Positions 16,519 to 27,227 of a stretch of DNA of 64,000 bases are shown here, in pieces. The notes beneath the pieces are model-generated. The model was not told the origin of the DNA. It was given only the letters and a program-made list of their open reading frames with translations, and searched no databases. The position numbers and the translations under genes are program-made. The stretch lies in contig JAQBNO010000097.1 of NCBI GenBank assembly GCA_028288485.1, positions 30,276 to 94,275 on the forward strand. Direction: 5' to 3'. This stretch comes from Segetibacter sp. (GTDB lineage Bacteria > Bacteroidota > Bacteroidia > Chitinophagales > Chitinophagaceae). Every line of letters begins with the position of its first letter. Position 1 is the first letter of the stretch.

Positions 16519-17718
16519 TTAGTTTTCCTGCTTCGTTAGCATTTCTTTCTTAAAATGCTCCCAAAAGCCATCAAAAGATTCATCCTCATTTTTTGACCAC
16601 TTCGCCAACCTCGATCTCATTTTTTCATTTCGCTCCTGTTCAGTGGAAGCAAAAAATTCTTTAATAAAAGCTTCATCTTTTTCCTTTGCAAGTTGGTTAT
16701 ACATTTCCTTTAGATCTCTCTCTTTCATTTGGTTGCTTTGACCAATCTCCCTTTCCGTTTCCTCCGTCCACCGTACTTTTTCATCGTAAGTGCCGGCTGG
16801 TAGCAGCGTTTTAGCAAGAACTGGCATCAGTTCTATCAACATTAAGATAATCACTATTAAAATATACCTCCATTGAAGGGCGGAGTTTTTGCTCACAAGG
16901 TTATTTAATGCTTCTATTCTTGTTAAAAAGCCGTTATTCAACAATCCGGCATACACCTGGTTTTCCTTGCTTATAATTGAATTAATTGAGCTGAGGTTAC
17001 TATCAATAGAAACAATATTTGGCTTAAGAGTTGAAGAAAGGTGGTTAAACTCACTGTCAAGCTTTTCGTATTCCGCCTTTTTTGCAAGAGCGATTTTATG
17101 AATACCTACTTTCCCGGTTCCACCCGTTCCATCTATTTCTGCCACGAACTGGTTCCGCGAATTTGTTACTTCATTATATTTTGTATCTAGCTTGCTCTGA
17201 AGTTCTGCTCGTTGACGGTTCAATACTTTTTTCTGTGGATTGTATAAAGAATCTAACTCCATCTGCTTTGCCCGCTTTCTTACTTCGTTATCCAACGACG
17301 CCTGTAATTTAATTTCTTTGTCAAACATGAACAAAATAGCAGGCTGAGCCATAAAAGTTCCGAGAGTTATCGCCAAAATACTTCTTAAGAGTAATGGAGC
17401 AACTTTGTTTCTATTGAACTTGTTCATTCCTTTTATAAGAGCACGGTCGATAGTAAGAATTATAAGACCCATAAACAGCCCTAGCAGTACAGATACTAAC
17501 CAGTTATTAGATATCGTACTCCAAAAATACGTCCATGCTAACGTGGCAAAACTCCAGGTCGCTAAAACCGTAGTACCGATAATCCTATACCTGTTTCTGT
17601 CTACAACGCAAGAAACCAACAGCTCTTTTTCCGCGGTACTTAACCACCATAAAAATTCATCCCACATTGTCGGAACATACTGTTCCCTCTGCGAAAGGGA
17701 AGAAATACTTTTTCGCAT
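16519..17718 (-). CDS. DUF4407 family membrane protein
   Basis: A 399-aa protein with the N-terminal WWLSTAEKELLVSC segment and three closely spaced transmembrane helices (about residues 45-130, including LLGLFMGLIILTIDRALI). A long charged coiled-coil region (about 135-270) is followed by a fourth helix (WRYILIVIILMLIELMPVLAK) and a Glu/Lys-rich cytoplasmic tail. This matches the architecture of DUF4407 proteins; the function is unknown. It is divergent from yidC across 262 bases. Confidence 0.85.
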   Translation of the reverse strand: MRKSISSLSQREQYVPTMWDEFLWWLSTAEKELLVSCVVDRNRYRIIGTTVLATWSFATLAWTYFWSTISNNWLVSVLLGLFMGLIILTIDRALIKGMNKFNRNKVAPLLLRSILAITLGTFMAQPAILFMFDKEIKLQASLDNEVRKRAKQMELDSLYNPQKKVLNRQRAELQSKLDTKYNEVTNSRNQFVAEIDGTGGTGKVGIHKIALAKKAEYEKLDSEFNHLSSTLKPNIVSIDSNLSSINSIISKENQVYAGLLNNGFLTRIEALNNLVSKNSALQWRYILIVIILMLIELMPVLAKTLLPAGTYDEKVRWTEETEREIGQSNQMKERDLKEMYNQLAKEKDEAFIKEFFASTEQERNEKMRSRLAKWSKNEDESFDGFWEHFKKEMLTKQEN

Positions 17719-17951
17719 GCTTATAAATTGATAAATAAATAAATGGTGGTTGAAGAGAGAATAGCTCTTTATGAATTTACTACCGAAAATTAGGACGGTA
17801 TTTTAAACCTAATACAAAGTGTTTAGTTTTTATCTATTGTTTAACTAACAGTTTTACTTAAAAATATGCAAATTTAACGGTAGAAATGCATTAACAACAT
17901 TAAGAAGCTATGGTAAATGCAGCCTTCCTCCCTACCTATTCTTCAAATCCC

Positions 17952-17959
17952 TACCTTTG
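17952..17959 (+). promoter_or_regulatory. -7 promoter element upstream of yidC
   Basis: TACCTTTG matches TAnnTTTG exactly and ends 21 bases before the ATG at 17981. A clear TTG -33 box is not seen. Confidence 0.55.
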
Positions 17960-17980
17960 CCGCCTAATTTTTATATTGAT

Positions 17981-19837
17981 ATGCAGACTGATAAAAATAC
18001 GGTCATCGGCTTTGTGTTGATTGGAATTCTCTTTATTGGTTATTTCTGGTTTACAAATAAACAGCAACAAGTTCTTTTACAGGAAAAAACACGACAGGAA
18101 GATTCAATTGCAAGGGTAAAAGCAGTAGCCGCTCCTGTTGTCGATACTGCAATAGCAAAACTCGACTCTATGAGAAGAGATTCGGCGAATAAACTGCAGG
18201 CGGCCGGAAATTTTCAAAACGCGGCCACCGGAATAGAACAGCTTACAGTTATCGAAAACGAACTGATAAAAATCACTTTTTCAAATAAAGGAGCTCAACC
18301 AAAAAGTGTTGAGTTAAAAAAATATAAATCTTACGATAGTACTAACGTAATATTAGCCGGTTCAGCATCCGACAACATTTCTTATAACATTAATACCGCT
18401 GCTAATAGCTCGGCACCTACAAGCAGTTTATTTTTTAATGCAGCTGTCGTTACTAAAGAAGCTGGTGGAAGGCAGGTAATTACATACAATTTACCTGCTG
18501 CTGACGGGCAAAGTATAAGCCACCAGTTTGTCGTCAAACCCAATGATTACATGGTCGACTGGAATATCGGACTGAATGGTGCTGACCGGTTGGTTTCAGG
18601 AAATTCCATGACTTTTAACTGGCAGGTGCAAGCGCATAAACAGCAAAGCGATATCACCTATGAAAGAACACAATCGAGGCTTTGTTATGTAGAAGACAAT
18701 AGTTACGACTTTACCAATGCTGCTACCGGGGCCACCGAAGCTTTTGAAAAACCGGTTAACTGGGTCTCAGTTAAACAACAGTTCTTTAATTCTACTTTAA
18801 TTTCTAAAAACAACTTTAGCTCCGGCGAAATAAGTATTACAGTTCCTGAAGATACCAGTAGAATAGTAGGTAAAGCAGTTGCTAATATGAAAATACAACT
18901 ACCCGCTGCTGCAAATACAACTGTACCTCTCGCCTTATATTACGGACCCAACGAGTTCGATGTACTTAAAAAGTACAATTTAAAAATGGAAAGTATTGTT
19001 GACCTCGGTTCCGGTATATTTTCATTTGTCAAATATATAAACAGGTACATCATAATGCCTGTATTTAATTTCTTTGCCGGCTTTATCAGTAATTACGGAT
19101 GGGTTATTGCACTACTTACTATATTCATCAGGCTCGTTACTTCTCCACTCACTTACACCAGCTACTTAAGTGGAGCCAAAATGAAAGTGCTTCGTCCCGA
19201 ACTTGATACGCTGAAAAAGAAATTCGGCGATGATCAGCAAGGATTTGCAATGCAGCAAATGAAACTGTTCAGGGAAGCAGGTGTTAATCCTTTAGGTGGA
19301 TGTATACCAGCCTTGCTACAAATTCCTATTTTCTTTGCTTTGTATAGTTTCTTTAATTCAGAAATTGCACTGAGGGGGAAAAGTTTCTTATGGGCAAAGG
19401 ATCTTTCTTCATACGACGTGTTTGCTCATTTACCTTTTTCAATTCCTTTTGGTTTTGGAGATCATATCAGCTTATTTACATTAACAGCTGTAATAACCAG
19501 TTTCCTTATTTCTATTTACAACATGAGTATGACTCCTGACCAGGGAAATCCGGTTATGAAGTACATGCCTTATTTTTTCCCTTTTATATTGTTGTTTATA
19601 TTCAACCGTCTACCCTCGGCGCTAACCTGGTATTATACAGTATCCAACGTTATTACACTGATACTTCAATTTATTATACAGAACTATATTATTAACCACG
19701 ATAAAATACTGGCTAAAATTGAAGAGACGAGAAAAAAACCAAAAACGAAATCAAAGTGGCAGCTGCGCTACGACCAGATGATGGACTCACAAAAAAAAGT
19801 GCAGGATTTGAAGCAACGTACGGGTAATAAAAAATAA
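17981..19837 (+). CDS. yidC: Membrane protein insertase YidC
   Basis: Inserts and folds inner-membrane proteins with or without SecYEG. The 618-aa protein begins MQTDKNTVIGFVLIGILFIGYFWF (first helix), has a large periplasmic beta-sandwich domain (about 60-345) and then the conserved five-helix insertase core (about 365-580), with TSPLTYTSYLSGAKMKVLRPEL and the RxxGVNPLGGCIPALLQIPIFFALY hallmark. The C-terminal tail is Lys/Arg rich. The ATG was chosen over a TTG 24 bases upstream that overlaps the -7 promoter box. In many Bacteroidota it follows pyrG; here the two are separated by about 4.2 kb. Confidence 0.97.
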   Translation: MQTDKNTVIGFVLIGILFIGYFWFTNKQQQVLLQEKTRQEDSIARVKAVAAPVVDTAIAKLDSMRRDSANKLQAAGNFQNAATGIEQLTVIENELIKITFSNKGAQPKSVELKKYKSYDSTNVILAGSASDNISYNINTAANSSAPTSSLFFNAAVVTKEAGGRQVITYNLPAADGQSISHQFVVKPNDYMVDWNIGLNGADRLVSGNSMTFNWQVQAHKQQSDITYERTQSRLCYVEDNSYDFTNAATGATEAFEKPVNWVSVKQQFFNSTLISKNNFSSGEISITVPEDTSRIVGKAVANMKIQLPAAANTTVPLALYYGPNEFDVLKKYNLKMESIVDLGSGIFSFVKYINRYIIMPVFNFFAGFISNYGWVIALLTIFIRLVTSPLTYTSYLSGAKMKVLRPELDTLKKKFGDDQQGFAMQQMKLFREAGVNPLGGCIPALLQIPIFFALYSFFNSEIALRGKSFLWAKDLSSYDVFAHLPFSIPFGFGDHISLFTLTAVITSFLISIYNMSMTPDQGNPVMKYMPYFFPFILLFIFNRLPSALTWYYTVSNVITLILQFIIQNYIINHDKILAKIEETRKKPKTKSKWQLRYDQMMDSQKKVQDLKQRTGNKK

Positions 19838-19897
19838 AGTTTCTAATCCACCGTCAGTTTAAAATTCGTAACGCATTTTATGGGCCCAGTTCTATTG

Positions 19898-19927
19898 CTA
19901 CTATGAATCATCGTTGCGTCGCACTCT
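19898..19927 (-). repeat. Interspersed repeat, 30-base copy
   Basis: The minus-strand reading AGAGTGCGACGCAACGATGA plus TTCATAGTAG agrees at 29 of 30 positions with the copy at 53847-53876. Confidence 0.88.
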
Positions 19928-19988
19928 TTTACTGACGATTCAATACGGGACGAAGCAAAATTTAAGATCTTTTTTAAACATAAAGTAG

Positions 19989-20016
19989 AGCCGGTGCATC
20001 TCGCATCGGCTTTTTT
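19989..20016 (+). terminator. Rho-independent terminator downstream of yidC
   Basis: Stem AGCCGGTGC / GCATCGGCT (one G-U pair), loop ATCTC, then six T. It lies 150 bases after the yidC stop and 41 bases before the next gene. Confidence 0.8.
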
Positions 20017-20057
20017 ACCTATTATTGGCACAATATTCGACTTCCTAAAGAATTATT

Positions 20058-20696
20058 ATGAAAAAGGGATTTTTGTCAATTGCACTTATAGTTTCAGCTT
20101 ATTCTCAAGTTTTTGCACAGGAAGCAAAGGTGATCTCAGACTGTATCATCTTATACAAGGTGTCGGTGGAGGATTCAAAAGCCGATTCGCAGTTTGTGAA
20201 AGCAATGAGAGGAACTACCAAAGTGGTTTACATTAAAGGAGCAAAAAGCAGGAGCGACTTAATTACACCCCGTTTCAAACAAACAACTTTGTTTGACGAA
20301 AAATCTGATAGTACTATTATTCTGAGGGAATTAGGTAATACTAAATACATTTCATACCTAACAAGCACTAAAAGAACGGAACAAAATAAGAAATACGAGG
20401 GAATACAGTTTAACCCGACAACAGATAAGAAAACGATTCTGGGGTATGAATGTAAAAAAGTGGTAGCAAAATTAGGGGACGGCTCTACTTATAATGTTTA
20501 TTACACAACTTCCATTATACCATCAAATAAAGAATACGAATACCAGTTTAAAGATTTGCCCGGCTTTGTGTTGGAATACGAAGCGGAATCGGAAGACGGA
20601 AAAACAAAGATTAGTTATACTGCGGCACAAATTACTTTAGTGCCGGTACCGGTTGCAAGGTTTGATATCCCAAAAAGTGGATATAGAGTTCTTTAA
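20058..20696 (+). CDS. Secreted protein, GLPGLI/DUF4412-like
   Basis: A 212-aa protein with a signal peptide (MKKGFLSIALIVSAYSQVFA, cleavage before QEA). The mature region has alternating beta-type segments, KSRSDLITPRF, the TILGYECKKVVAKL motif and FKDLPGFVLEYE. The combination of a GYxCKKA-like motif and LPG-hydrophobic stretch resembles the GLPGLI and DUF4412 families of Bacteroidota periplasmic proteins, whose role is unknown. It is convergent with a small unknown gene on the other strand. Confidence 0.65.
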   Translation: MKKGFLSIALIVSAYSQVFAQEAKVISDCIILYKVSVEDSKADSQFVKAMRGTTKVVYIKGAKSRSDLITPRFKQTTLFDEKSDSTIILRELGNTKYISYLTSTKRTEQNKKYEGIQFNPTTDKKTILGYECKKVVAKLGDGSTYNVYYTTSIIPSNKEYEYQFKDLPGFVLEYEAESEDGKTKISYTAAQITLVPVPVARFDIPKSGYRVL

Positions 20697-20716
20697 TAAA
20701 TTGGAAAGATAAGATT

Positions 20717-21064
20717 TTATCTTAAAGAGGGAGGCGCCGGAGCTTTAAATTTAGGAACAGAGATCTTATGAGTATAAGGATAAATATAGGTAGTGTTACC
20801 TTTTTCAAAACGCATAATAGAATTAACGGTAATGTCGCCGTTTGCTTCCTTTTTCTGACTAAGAAAACGAGCACCTCTATAATCAAATCCAGCCCTTAAG
20901 GAGAACGGGCCGGTATTTTTATAAAAGTTCCTATTAAAGTTCTTTAACGAATATAAGTTTTCTGTTTTCTTTTTGGTGGAACCTGTAAACGACCCCATGG
21001 CTATATGAGTAGCACTTACCATAAGGAGTGCTATCATAATCTTCTTTATTTTTACCTCTTTCAT
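20717..21064 (-). CDS. Small secreted hypothetical protein
   Basis: About 115 aa; not recognised. The N-terminus (MKEVKIKKIMIALLMVSATHIAMG) looks like a signal peptide and the mature part is basic and aromatic (FNRNFYKNTGPFSLRAGFDYRG), ending in a Pro-rich tail. I chose the ATG at 21062-21064. A second ATG four codons upstream lies close to the expected transcription start, and a TTG further up overlaps the -7 promoter box. The FSLRAGFDYRG...YIYPYTHK pattern suggests a beta structure, but no family is named. Confidence 0.65.
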   Translation of the reverse strand: MKEVKIKKIMIALLMVSATHIAMGSFTGSTKKKTENLYSLKNFNRNFYKNTGPFSLRAGFDYRGARFLSQKKEANGDITVNSIMRFEKGNTTYIYPYTHKISVPKFKAPAPPSLR

Positions 21065-21085
21065 CGTCGTAGTCATTTTACAACA

Positions 21086-21116
21086 CAAATTTAGGATTTT
21101 TTTGAATATTTAACAA
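21086..21116 (-). promoter_or_regulatory. Bacteroidota promoter of the small secreted protein gene
   Basis: On the minus strand TTG, 20 bases, then TAAATTTG: an exact -33/-7 pair. The -7 box ends 21 bases before the chosen start. Confidence 0.75.
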
Positions 21117-21170
21117 CTTTTTATCCTGATTATTTTAGACGAAAAAAAATTAAAAAAGTTACAAAAGAAA

Positions 21171-21201
21171 TTTGTTTTATTTCTCAGTAATCTTAACTTT
21201 C
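21171..21201 (+). promoter_or_regulatory. Probable promoter of the TPR protein gene
   Basis: TTTG followed after 19 bases by TAACTTTC (7 of 8 to TAnnTTTG), ending 17 bases before the ATG. Confidence 0.55.
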
Positions 21202-21218
21202 ATTATCAGACAGAAAAA

Positions 21219-22640
21219 ATGGGCGAAAATTCATACAGAGAAGATAAAGAAGAAATGAGAGAACTGCTCAGGCAGTACGAAAACTTAAGGTCGGGGCGGC
21301 AGCATGCCTTTCTTGAAGAAGAAGCATTTGAACGAATAATCGATTACTTCGACGAAAAGGACGAGTTGTTAAAAGCCATGGAAGCAGCAGATATAGGCAT
21401 AGAGCAATTTCCATTTTCCTCAGTTCTAATGATCAAAAAAGCCGACTTGTTGCTTGCCGGCAGAAAGTACTGGGATGCATTGGAAATTTTAGAAAGAGCA
21501 GAACTTTTTGATAGTAACGACATCAACCTTTTCATTTTAAAAACAGATGCTTACCTGGCACTAGATCAACAAAGTAAAGCCGTCGAGTTGTTAGAAGCAG
21601 CCCTGCTACAATTTGAAGGTGACGAAAGGATTGAATTGTTGTTTGAACTCGCAGACGTTTATGACGATTACGAAGAGTTTGATAAAGTATTTGACTGCCT
21701 TAAACTGATTTTAGAAGAGGAACCAACCAATGAAGAAGCGCTGTACAAGATTTGTTTCTGGACCGATTTCACCGGCAGGAACGAAGAAAGTATTACACTG
21801 CACTTACAAATCATTGAAGAGTTTCCTTATAATGAATTGGCTTGGTTCAACCTCGGAGCGGCCTACCAGGGATTGAAGCTGTACGAAAAAGCAATCGACG
21901 CTTACTTATATGCAGTCACTATTGATGAAAAGTTTGACTATGCGTACCGCAACATGGGCGACGCGTATTTGCGCTTAAGAAAATTTAAAGAAGCTATAGA
22001 AGTTTTAGAAAAAGTACTTGAACTAAGCCGGCCTGAAGATGTGATATATGAAGCAATCGGACATTGTTACCATAAACTCGGCAACTTTGCCCAGGCTCGC
22101 TTCAATTACCGTAAAGCGTCTCATTTAAACCCGGAAGACAGTAAGCTATACTATAAAATGGCTTTAACTTATATCAACGAAGAACAATGGGAAAGCGCAG
22201 TAAAACAGCTTGACAGCGCTATGAGAATACAGAAAACGTTGCCCGAATATAACCTGGCAATGGGCGAGTGCAAAATGCAGCTTAAGCAGTTTAAAGAAGC
22301 GATACAATACTTTGGAAACGTGGTAAGAACCCGACCCAAAAGTGTAGCCGGATGGGAAGCACTGATACGCTGTTTGTTTAAAGCTGAGTTTTATGAAGAG
22401 GCGCTGGAACAATGCGTCGCTGCATTAAAAATAACGGAAGGGAAAACGCTATTCATCTATTATTTCAGTGCGTGCTTATTTGCTTTAAAGAAAACTAAAG
22501 AAGCAATATTGCATCTTGAAAAAGCGATAGAACATTCTCCGAGGCAGGTTAAAAAGCTAATAGACCTACATCCTGCTATTTTGCAAAATCAACAGGTGGT
22601 TGACTTGATTGCACGATATAAAAAAGGGAAAAAGCTATAG
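21219..22640 (+). CDS. Tetratricopeptide repeat protein
   Basis: A 473-aa protein made almost wholly of TPR helix pairs. Repeats are readable, for example AWFNLGAAYQGLKLYEKAID, AYRNMGDAYLRLRKFKEAIE and IYEAIGHCYHKLGNFAQARF, at 34-residue spacing from about residue 70 to 440. No signal peptide or membrane helix is seen, so it is likely cytosolic. TPR proteins act as protein-interaction scaffolds; no catalytic domain is present and the partner is not evident. The gene stands alone, with a 27-bp hairpin repeat after it. Confidence 0.9.
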   Translation: MGENSYREDKEEMRELLRQYENLRSGRQHAFLEEEAFERIIDYFDEKDELLKAMEAADIGIEQFPFSSVLMIKKADLLLAGRKYWDALEILERAELFDSNDINLFILKTDAYLALDQQSKAVELLEAALLQFEGDERIELLFELADVYDDYEEFDKVFDCLKLILEEEPTNEEALYKICFWTDFTGRNEESITLHLQIIEEFPYNELAWFNLGAAYQGLKLYEKAIDAYLYAVTIDEKFDYAYRNMGDAYLRLRKFKEAIEVLEKVLELSRPEDVIYEAIGHCYHKLGNFAQARFNYRKASHLNPEDSKLYYKMALTYINEEQWESAVKQLDSAMRIQKTLPEYNLAMGECKMQLKQFKEAIQYFGNVVRTRPKSVAGWEALIRCLFKAEFYEEALEQCVAALKITEGKTLFIYYFSACLFALKKTKEAILHLEKAIEHSPRQVKKLIDLHPAILQNQQVVDLIARYKKGKKL

Positions 22641-22666
22641 CGCCAATTAAAACAAAATAAGAAAAT

Positions 22667-22759
22667 CTTGTACCAACGGCTTCATTGCAACCTGTTAATT
22701 CTACATGAATAGGTTGCAATGAAGCCGTTGGTACAAGTGAGTGACACAACGTTGTTGAG
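22667..22759. repeat. Perfect 27-bp inverted repeat joined to an interspersed repeat copy
   Basis: Arms 22667-22693 and 22711-22737 are exact reverse complements (27 of 27) around a 17-base loop. The right arm ends in GTACAAG, which is also the start of the repeat copy GTACAAGTGAGTGACACAACG at 22731-22751. No long T run follows, so it looks more like a repeat element than an ordinary terminator, although it would fold strongly in RNA. Confidence 0.9.
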
Positions 22760-22879
22760 AGAAGAACTCTTGCTCCTCTCCTAAAAAAAACTAGCATCAC
22801 AAAACTTCAGCGTAGCATATTAAACCCCACTCTTAGAAGTAAATCTAACTACATGTCCCGTAAATTGAATTGCTTTACC

Positions 22880-22887
22880 TACTTTTG
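22880..22887 (+). promoter_or_regulatory. -7 promoter element upstream of efp
   Basis: TACTTTTG matches TAnnTTTG exactly, 47 bases before the efp ATG. No good -33 TTG at standard spacing is seen. Confidence 0.5.
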
Positions 22888-22934
22888 CGGCTCTTAGAAA
22901 AGTTCTGAAAAAATTTGAAATAACCTTTATTTTT

Positions 22935-23498
22935 ATGGCAACAACAGCAGACATAAGCCGTGGAATGATCTTGAAATTAGACGGTAGCTTGTATACAGTA
23001 ATTGAATTTGGACAGAATAAAACAGCACGTGCTGCAGCCAAATTCTGGGCAAAATTAAAAGGACTTGATAATAATCGTTCAATCGAACATACATGGAACA
23101 GTGGCGACACAGTGTACCCTGTTCGGGTAGAAAAGAAACCGTACCAGTTCTTATATAAGGATGAAAGTGGGTACAACTTTATGGATAATGAGAGTTTCGA
23201 ACAAATCTCGCTTGCTGAAACCATGATTGATGCACCGCAGTTTTTGAAGGATGGCCAAGAGGTTGCTGTTTTAATAAATACAGAAACGGATCAGCCAATG
23301 AGTGTTGAACTTCCTGATAAAATTGTTATGCTGGTCACATATAGTGCACCCGGTCTTAAAGGAGATACAGCTACAAGAACATTGAAACCGGCAACTGTAG
23401 AAAGCGGTGCTACTGTAATGGTTCCATTGTTTGTAAATGAAGGTGAGCTGATCAGAATTAGTACAAAAAGCGGGGAATACGTAGAAAGAGTTAAATAA
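22935..23498 (+). CDS. efp: Elongation factor P with arginine at the loop tip
   Basis: Relieves ribosome stalling at polyproline stretches. The 187-aa protein has the three beta-barrel domains of EF-P (KOW-like N-terminus, YNFMDNESFEQ in the middle, GDTATRTLKPATVESGATVMVPLF and IRISTKSGEYVERVK at the end). The domain I loop reads FGQNKTARAAAKFWAKL: the position of the modified Lys34 of E. coli EF-P is Arg32, and the context resembles the NKSGRNAA loop of Pseudomonas-type EF-P, which EarP rhamnosylates. The common PGKG loop is absent. No modifying enzyme gene is in the window. Confidence 0.95.
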   Translation: MATTADISRGMILKLDGSLYTVIEFGQNKTARAAAKFWAKLKGLDNNRSIEHTWNSGDTVYPVRVEKKPYQFLYKDESGYNFMDNESFEQISLAETMIDAPQFLKDGQEVAVLINTETDQPMSVELPDKIVMLVTYSAPGLKGDTATRTLKPATVESGATVMVPLFVNEGELIRISTKSGEYVERVK

Positions 23499-24032
23499 GA
23501 ATTTCAACCTTATTTTTTACCTAATAAAGCAGCCAGGGCTGCTTTATTTTTTTTATACTTTCCCTTTTTATTCGAACGAACACTCCCACAGCAATAGATA
23601 GGGGCGGCGAGCGTTATCACTCTTATAATTGCTTATTATGCCCTTTTTACCTTCATTTTAGATTCGGTACGACGTAATTCACCGGCATTTTATCTGAAAA
23701 TTGTGGTGTGTACGGTGATGGCCCGATTTTTTAATACAAAAGATAACCTAAAAAGTTTGTTATAATGTTTTATTTGATAAATGGCGGAGTTATACTAATG
23801 TTATTACTATTCTTTTCTGCTCTTTCTGTTGAATCTAAAACTTCCAAACTTTACACCACTACCAAAACCGTTTCGGGATTAATTAGTAATTGCCGTATTT
23901 ATTGCAGGCAGTTACTTAAAAAGTGATAGCCCGAACAGAAGGTTCAGGCTATAGGTTCTCGACAATTATTTCTCAAGTTGTCTTTTGTATTTTAATCAAT
24001 ACTCATTTCGTGTTATCTCCTATGCACGCGCT
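23499..24032 (+). other. 534-base intergenic region between efp and pyrG
   Basis: Holds the efp terminator at its left end. The remainder between convergent genes is AT-rich with one GC-rich patch near 23600-23620; no gene, repeat or RNA recognised. Confidence 0.5.
23523..23556 (+). terminator. Rho-independent terminator of efp
   Basis: Perfect 11-bp stem AATAAAGCAGC / GCTGCTTTATT, loop CAGG, followed by a run of T. Confidence 0.92.
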
Positions 24033-26383
<2,351 letters not shown>

Positions 26384-27184
26384 CTACATATCGGTAGTTA
26401 TCTTCTTATAGCTGGCGGTCAGTCCTTTAATCAAGGATGAGCTGAAACCCTGGTGCTCCATTTCGTTTAGGCCCGCTATCGTGCAGCCCTTAGGTGTTGT
26501 TACCTTATCAATTTCCTGCTCGGGATGCGAGTTGTGTGTTAATAATAGATCTGCAGCACCCTTTACTGTTTGAGCGGCTATTAAAGAAGCCACGGCAGCA
26601 CTAAAACCAATTTCTATCCCACCCTGGATATTTGCCCTTATGTAACGCATGGCATAAGCTGTACCACACGCCCCTAATACTGTTGCTGCGTCCATGAGTT
26701 TTTCATCGATCGTTATCGTTTTACCCATTTGGTCGAAAGTTCGCTCTACGTACTGAATTTCTTCCTGCGTCGCATTCTGGTTACAGATGCAGGTCATGCT
26801 TTCACCGATTGCAATAGCAGTATTAGGCATAGCTCTAAAGACGGGTATTTGCTTTTCGATAAAAGAGTATATGTCCTTGATATAAATACCGGTAACAACC
26901 GAGACAATCATGTGGCGAGCTTCTTTCAGGGCAGGCCTTATGCCAAGCAATACTTCCTGCACCTGGAAAGGCTTGACAGCAATAATTATTACATCCCCAA
27001 AATGAGCAGCTTCGTTGTTATCGCTGCTAACATTTGCGCCTTTATCTTTCAGAGATTGGAGTGCATTGATGTTGCGCCGGGTGATCATAATATCTGCAGG
27101 AGAAATAAAGCTGCTGCTAATAAGCCCTTCGGCAATGGCTGTACCTAAATTTCCTCCGCCTATAATTGCTATTTTTTTGTTCAT
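26384..27184 (-). CDS. proC: Pyrroline-5-carboxylate reductase ProC
   Basis: Last step of proline synthesis, NAD(P)H-dependent reduction of pyrroline-5-carboxylate. The 266-aa protein opens with a Rossmann dinucleotide motif (IAIIGGGNLGTAIAEGL), has FRAMPNTAIAIGESMT near residue 115, and the C-terminal signature near residue 228 reads KVTTPKGCTIAGLNEMEHQGF. It is the last gene of a hldD-proC run (43-base gap). No odd features. Confidence 0.96.
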   Translation of the reverse strand: MNKKIAIIGGGNLGTAIAEGLISSSFISPADIMITRRNINALQSLKDKGANVSSDNNEAAHFGDVIIIAVKPFQVQEVLLGIRPALKEARHMIVSVVTGIYIKDIYSFIEKQIPVFRAMPNTAIAIGESMTCICNQNATQEEIQYVERTFDQMGKTITIDEKLMDAATVLGACGTAYAMRYIRANIQGGIEIGFSAAVASLIAAQTVKGAADLLLTHNSHPEQEIDKVTTPKGCTIAGLNEMEHQGFSSSLIKGLTASYKKITTDM

Positions 27185-27227
27185 AAATAATTTACCATTC
27201 TTCCAATAACCTTGGTTTTCAATTTAA

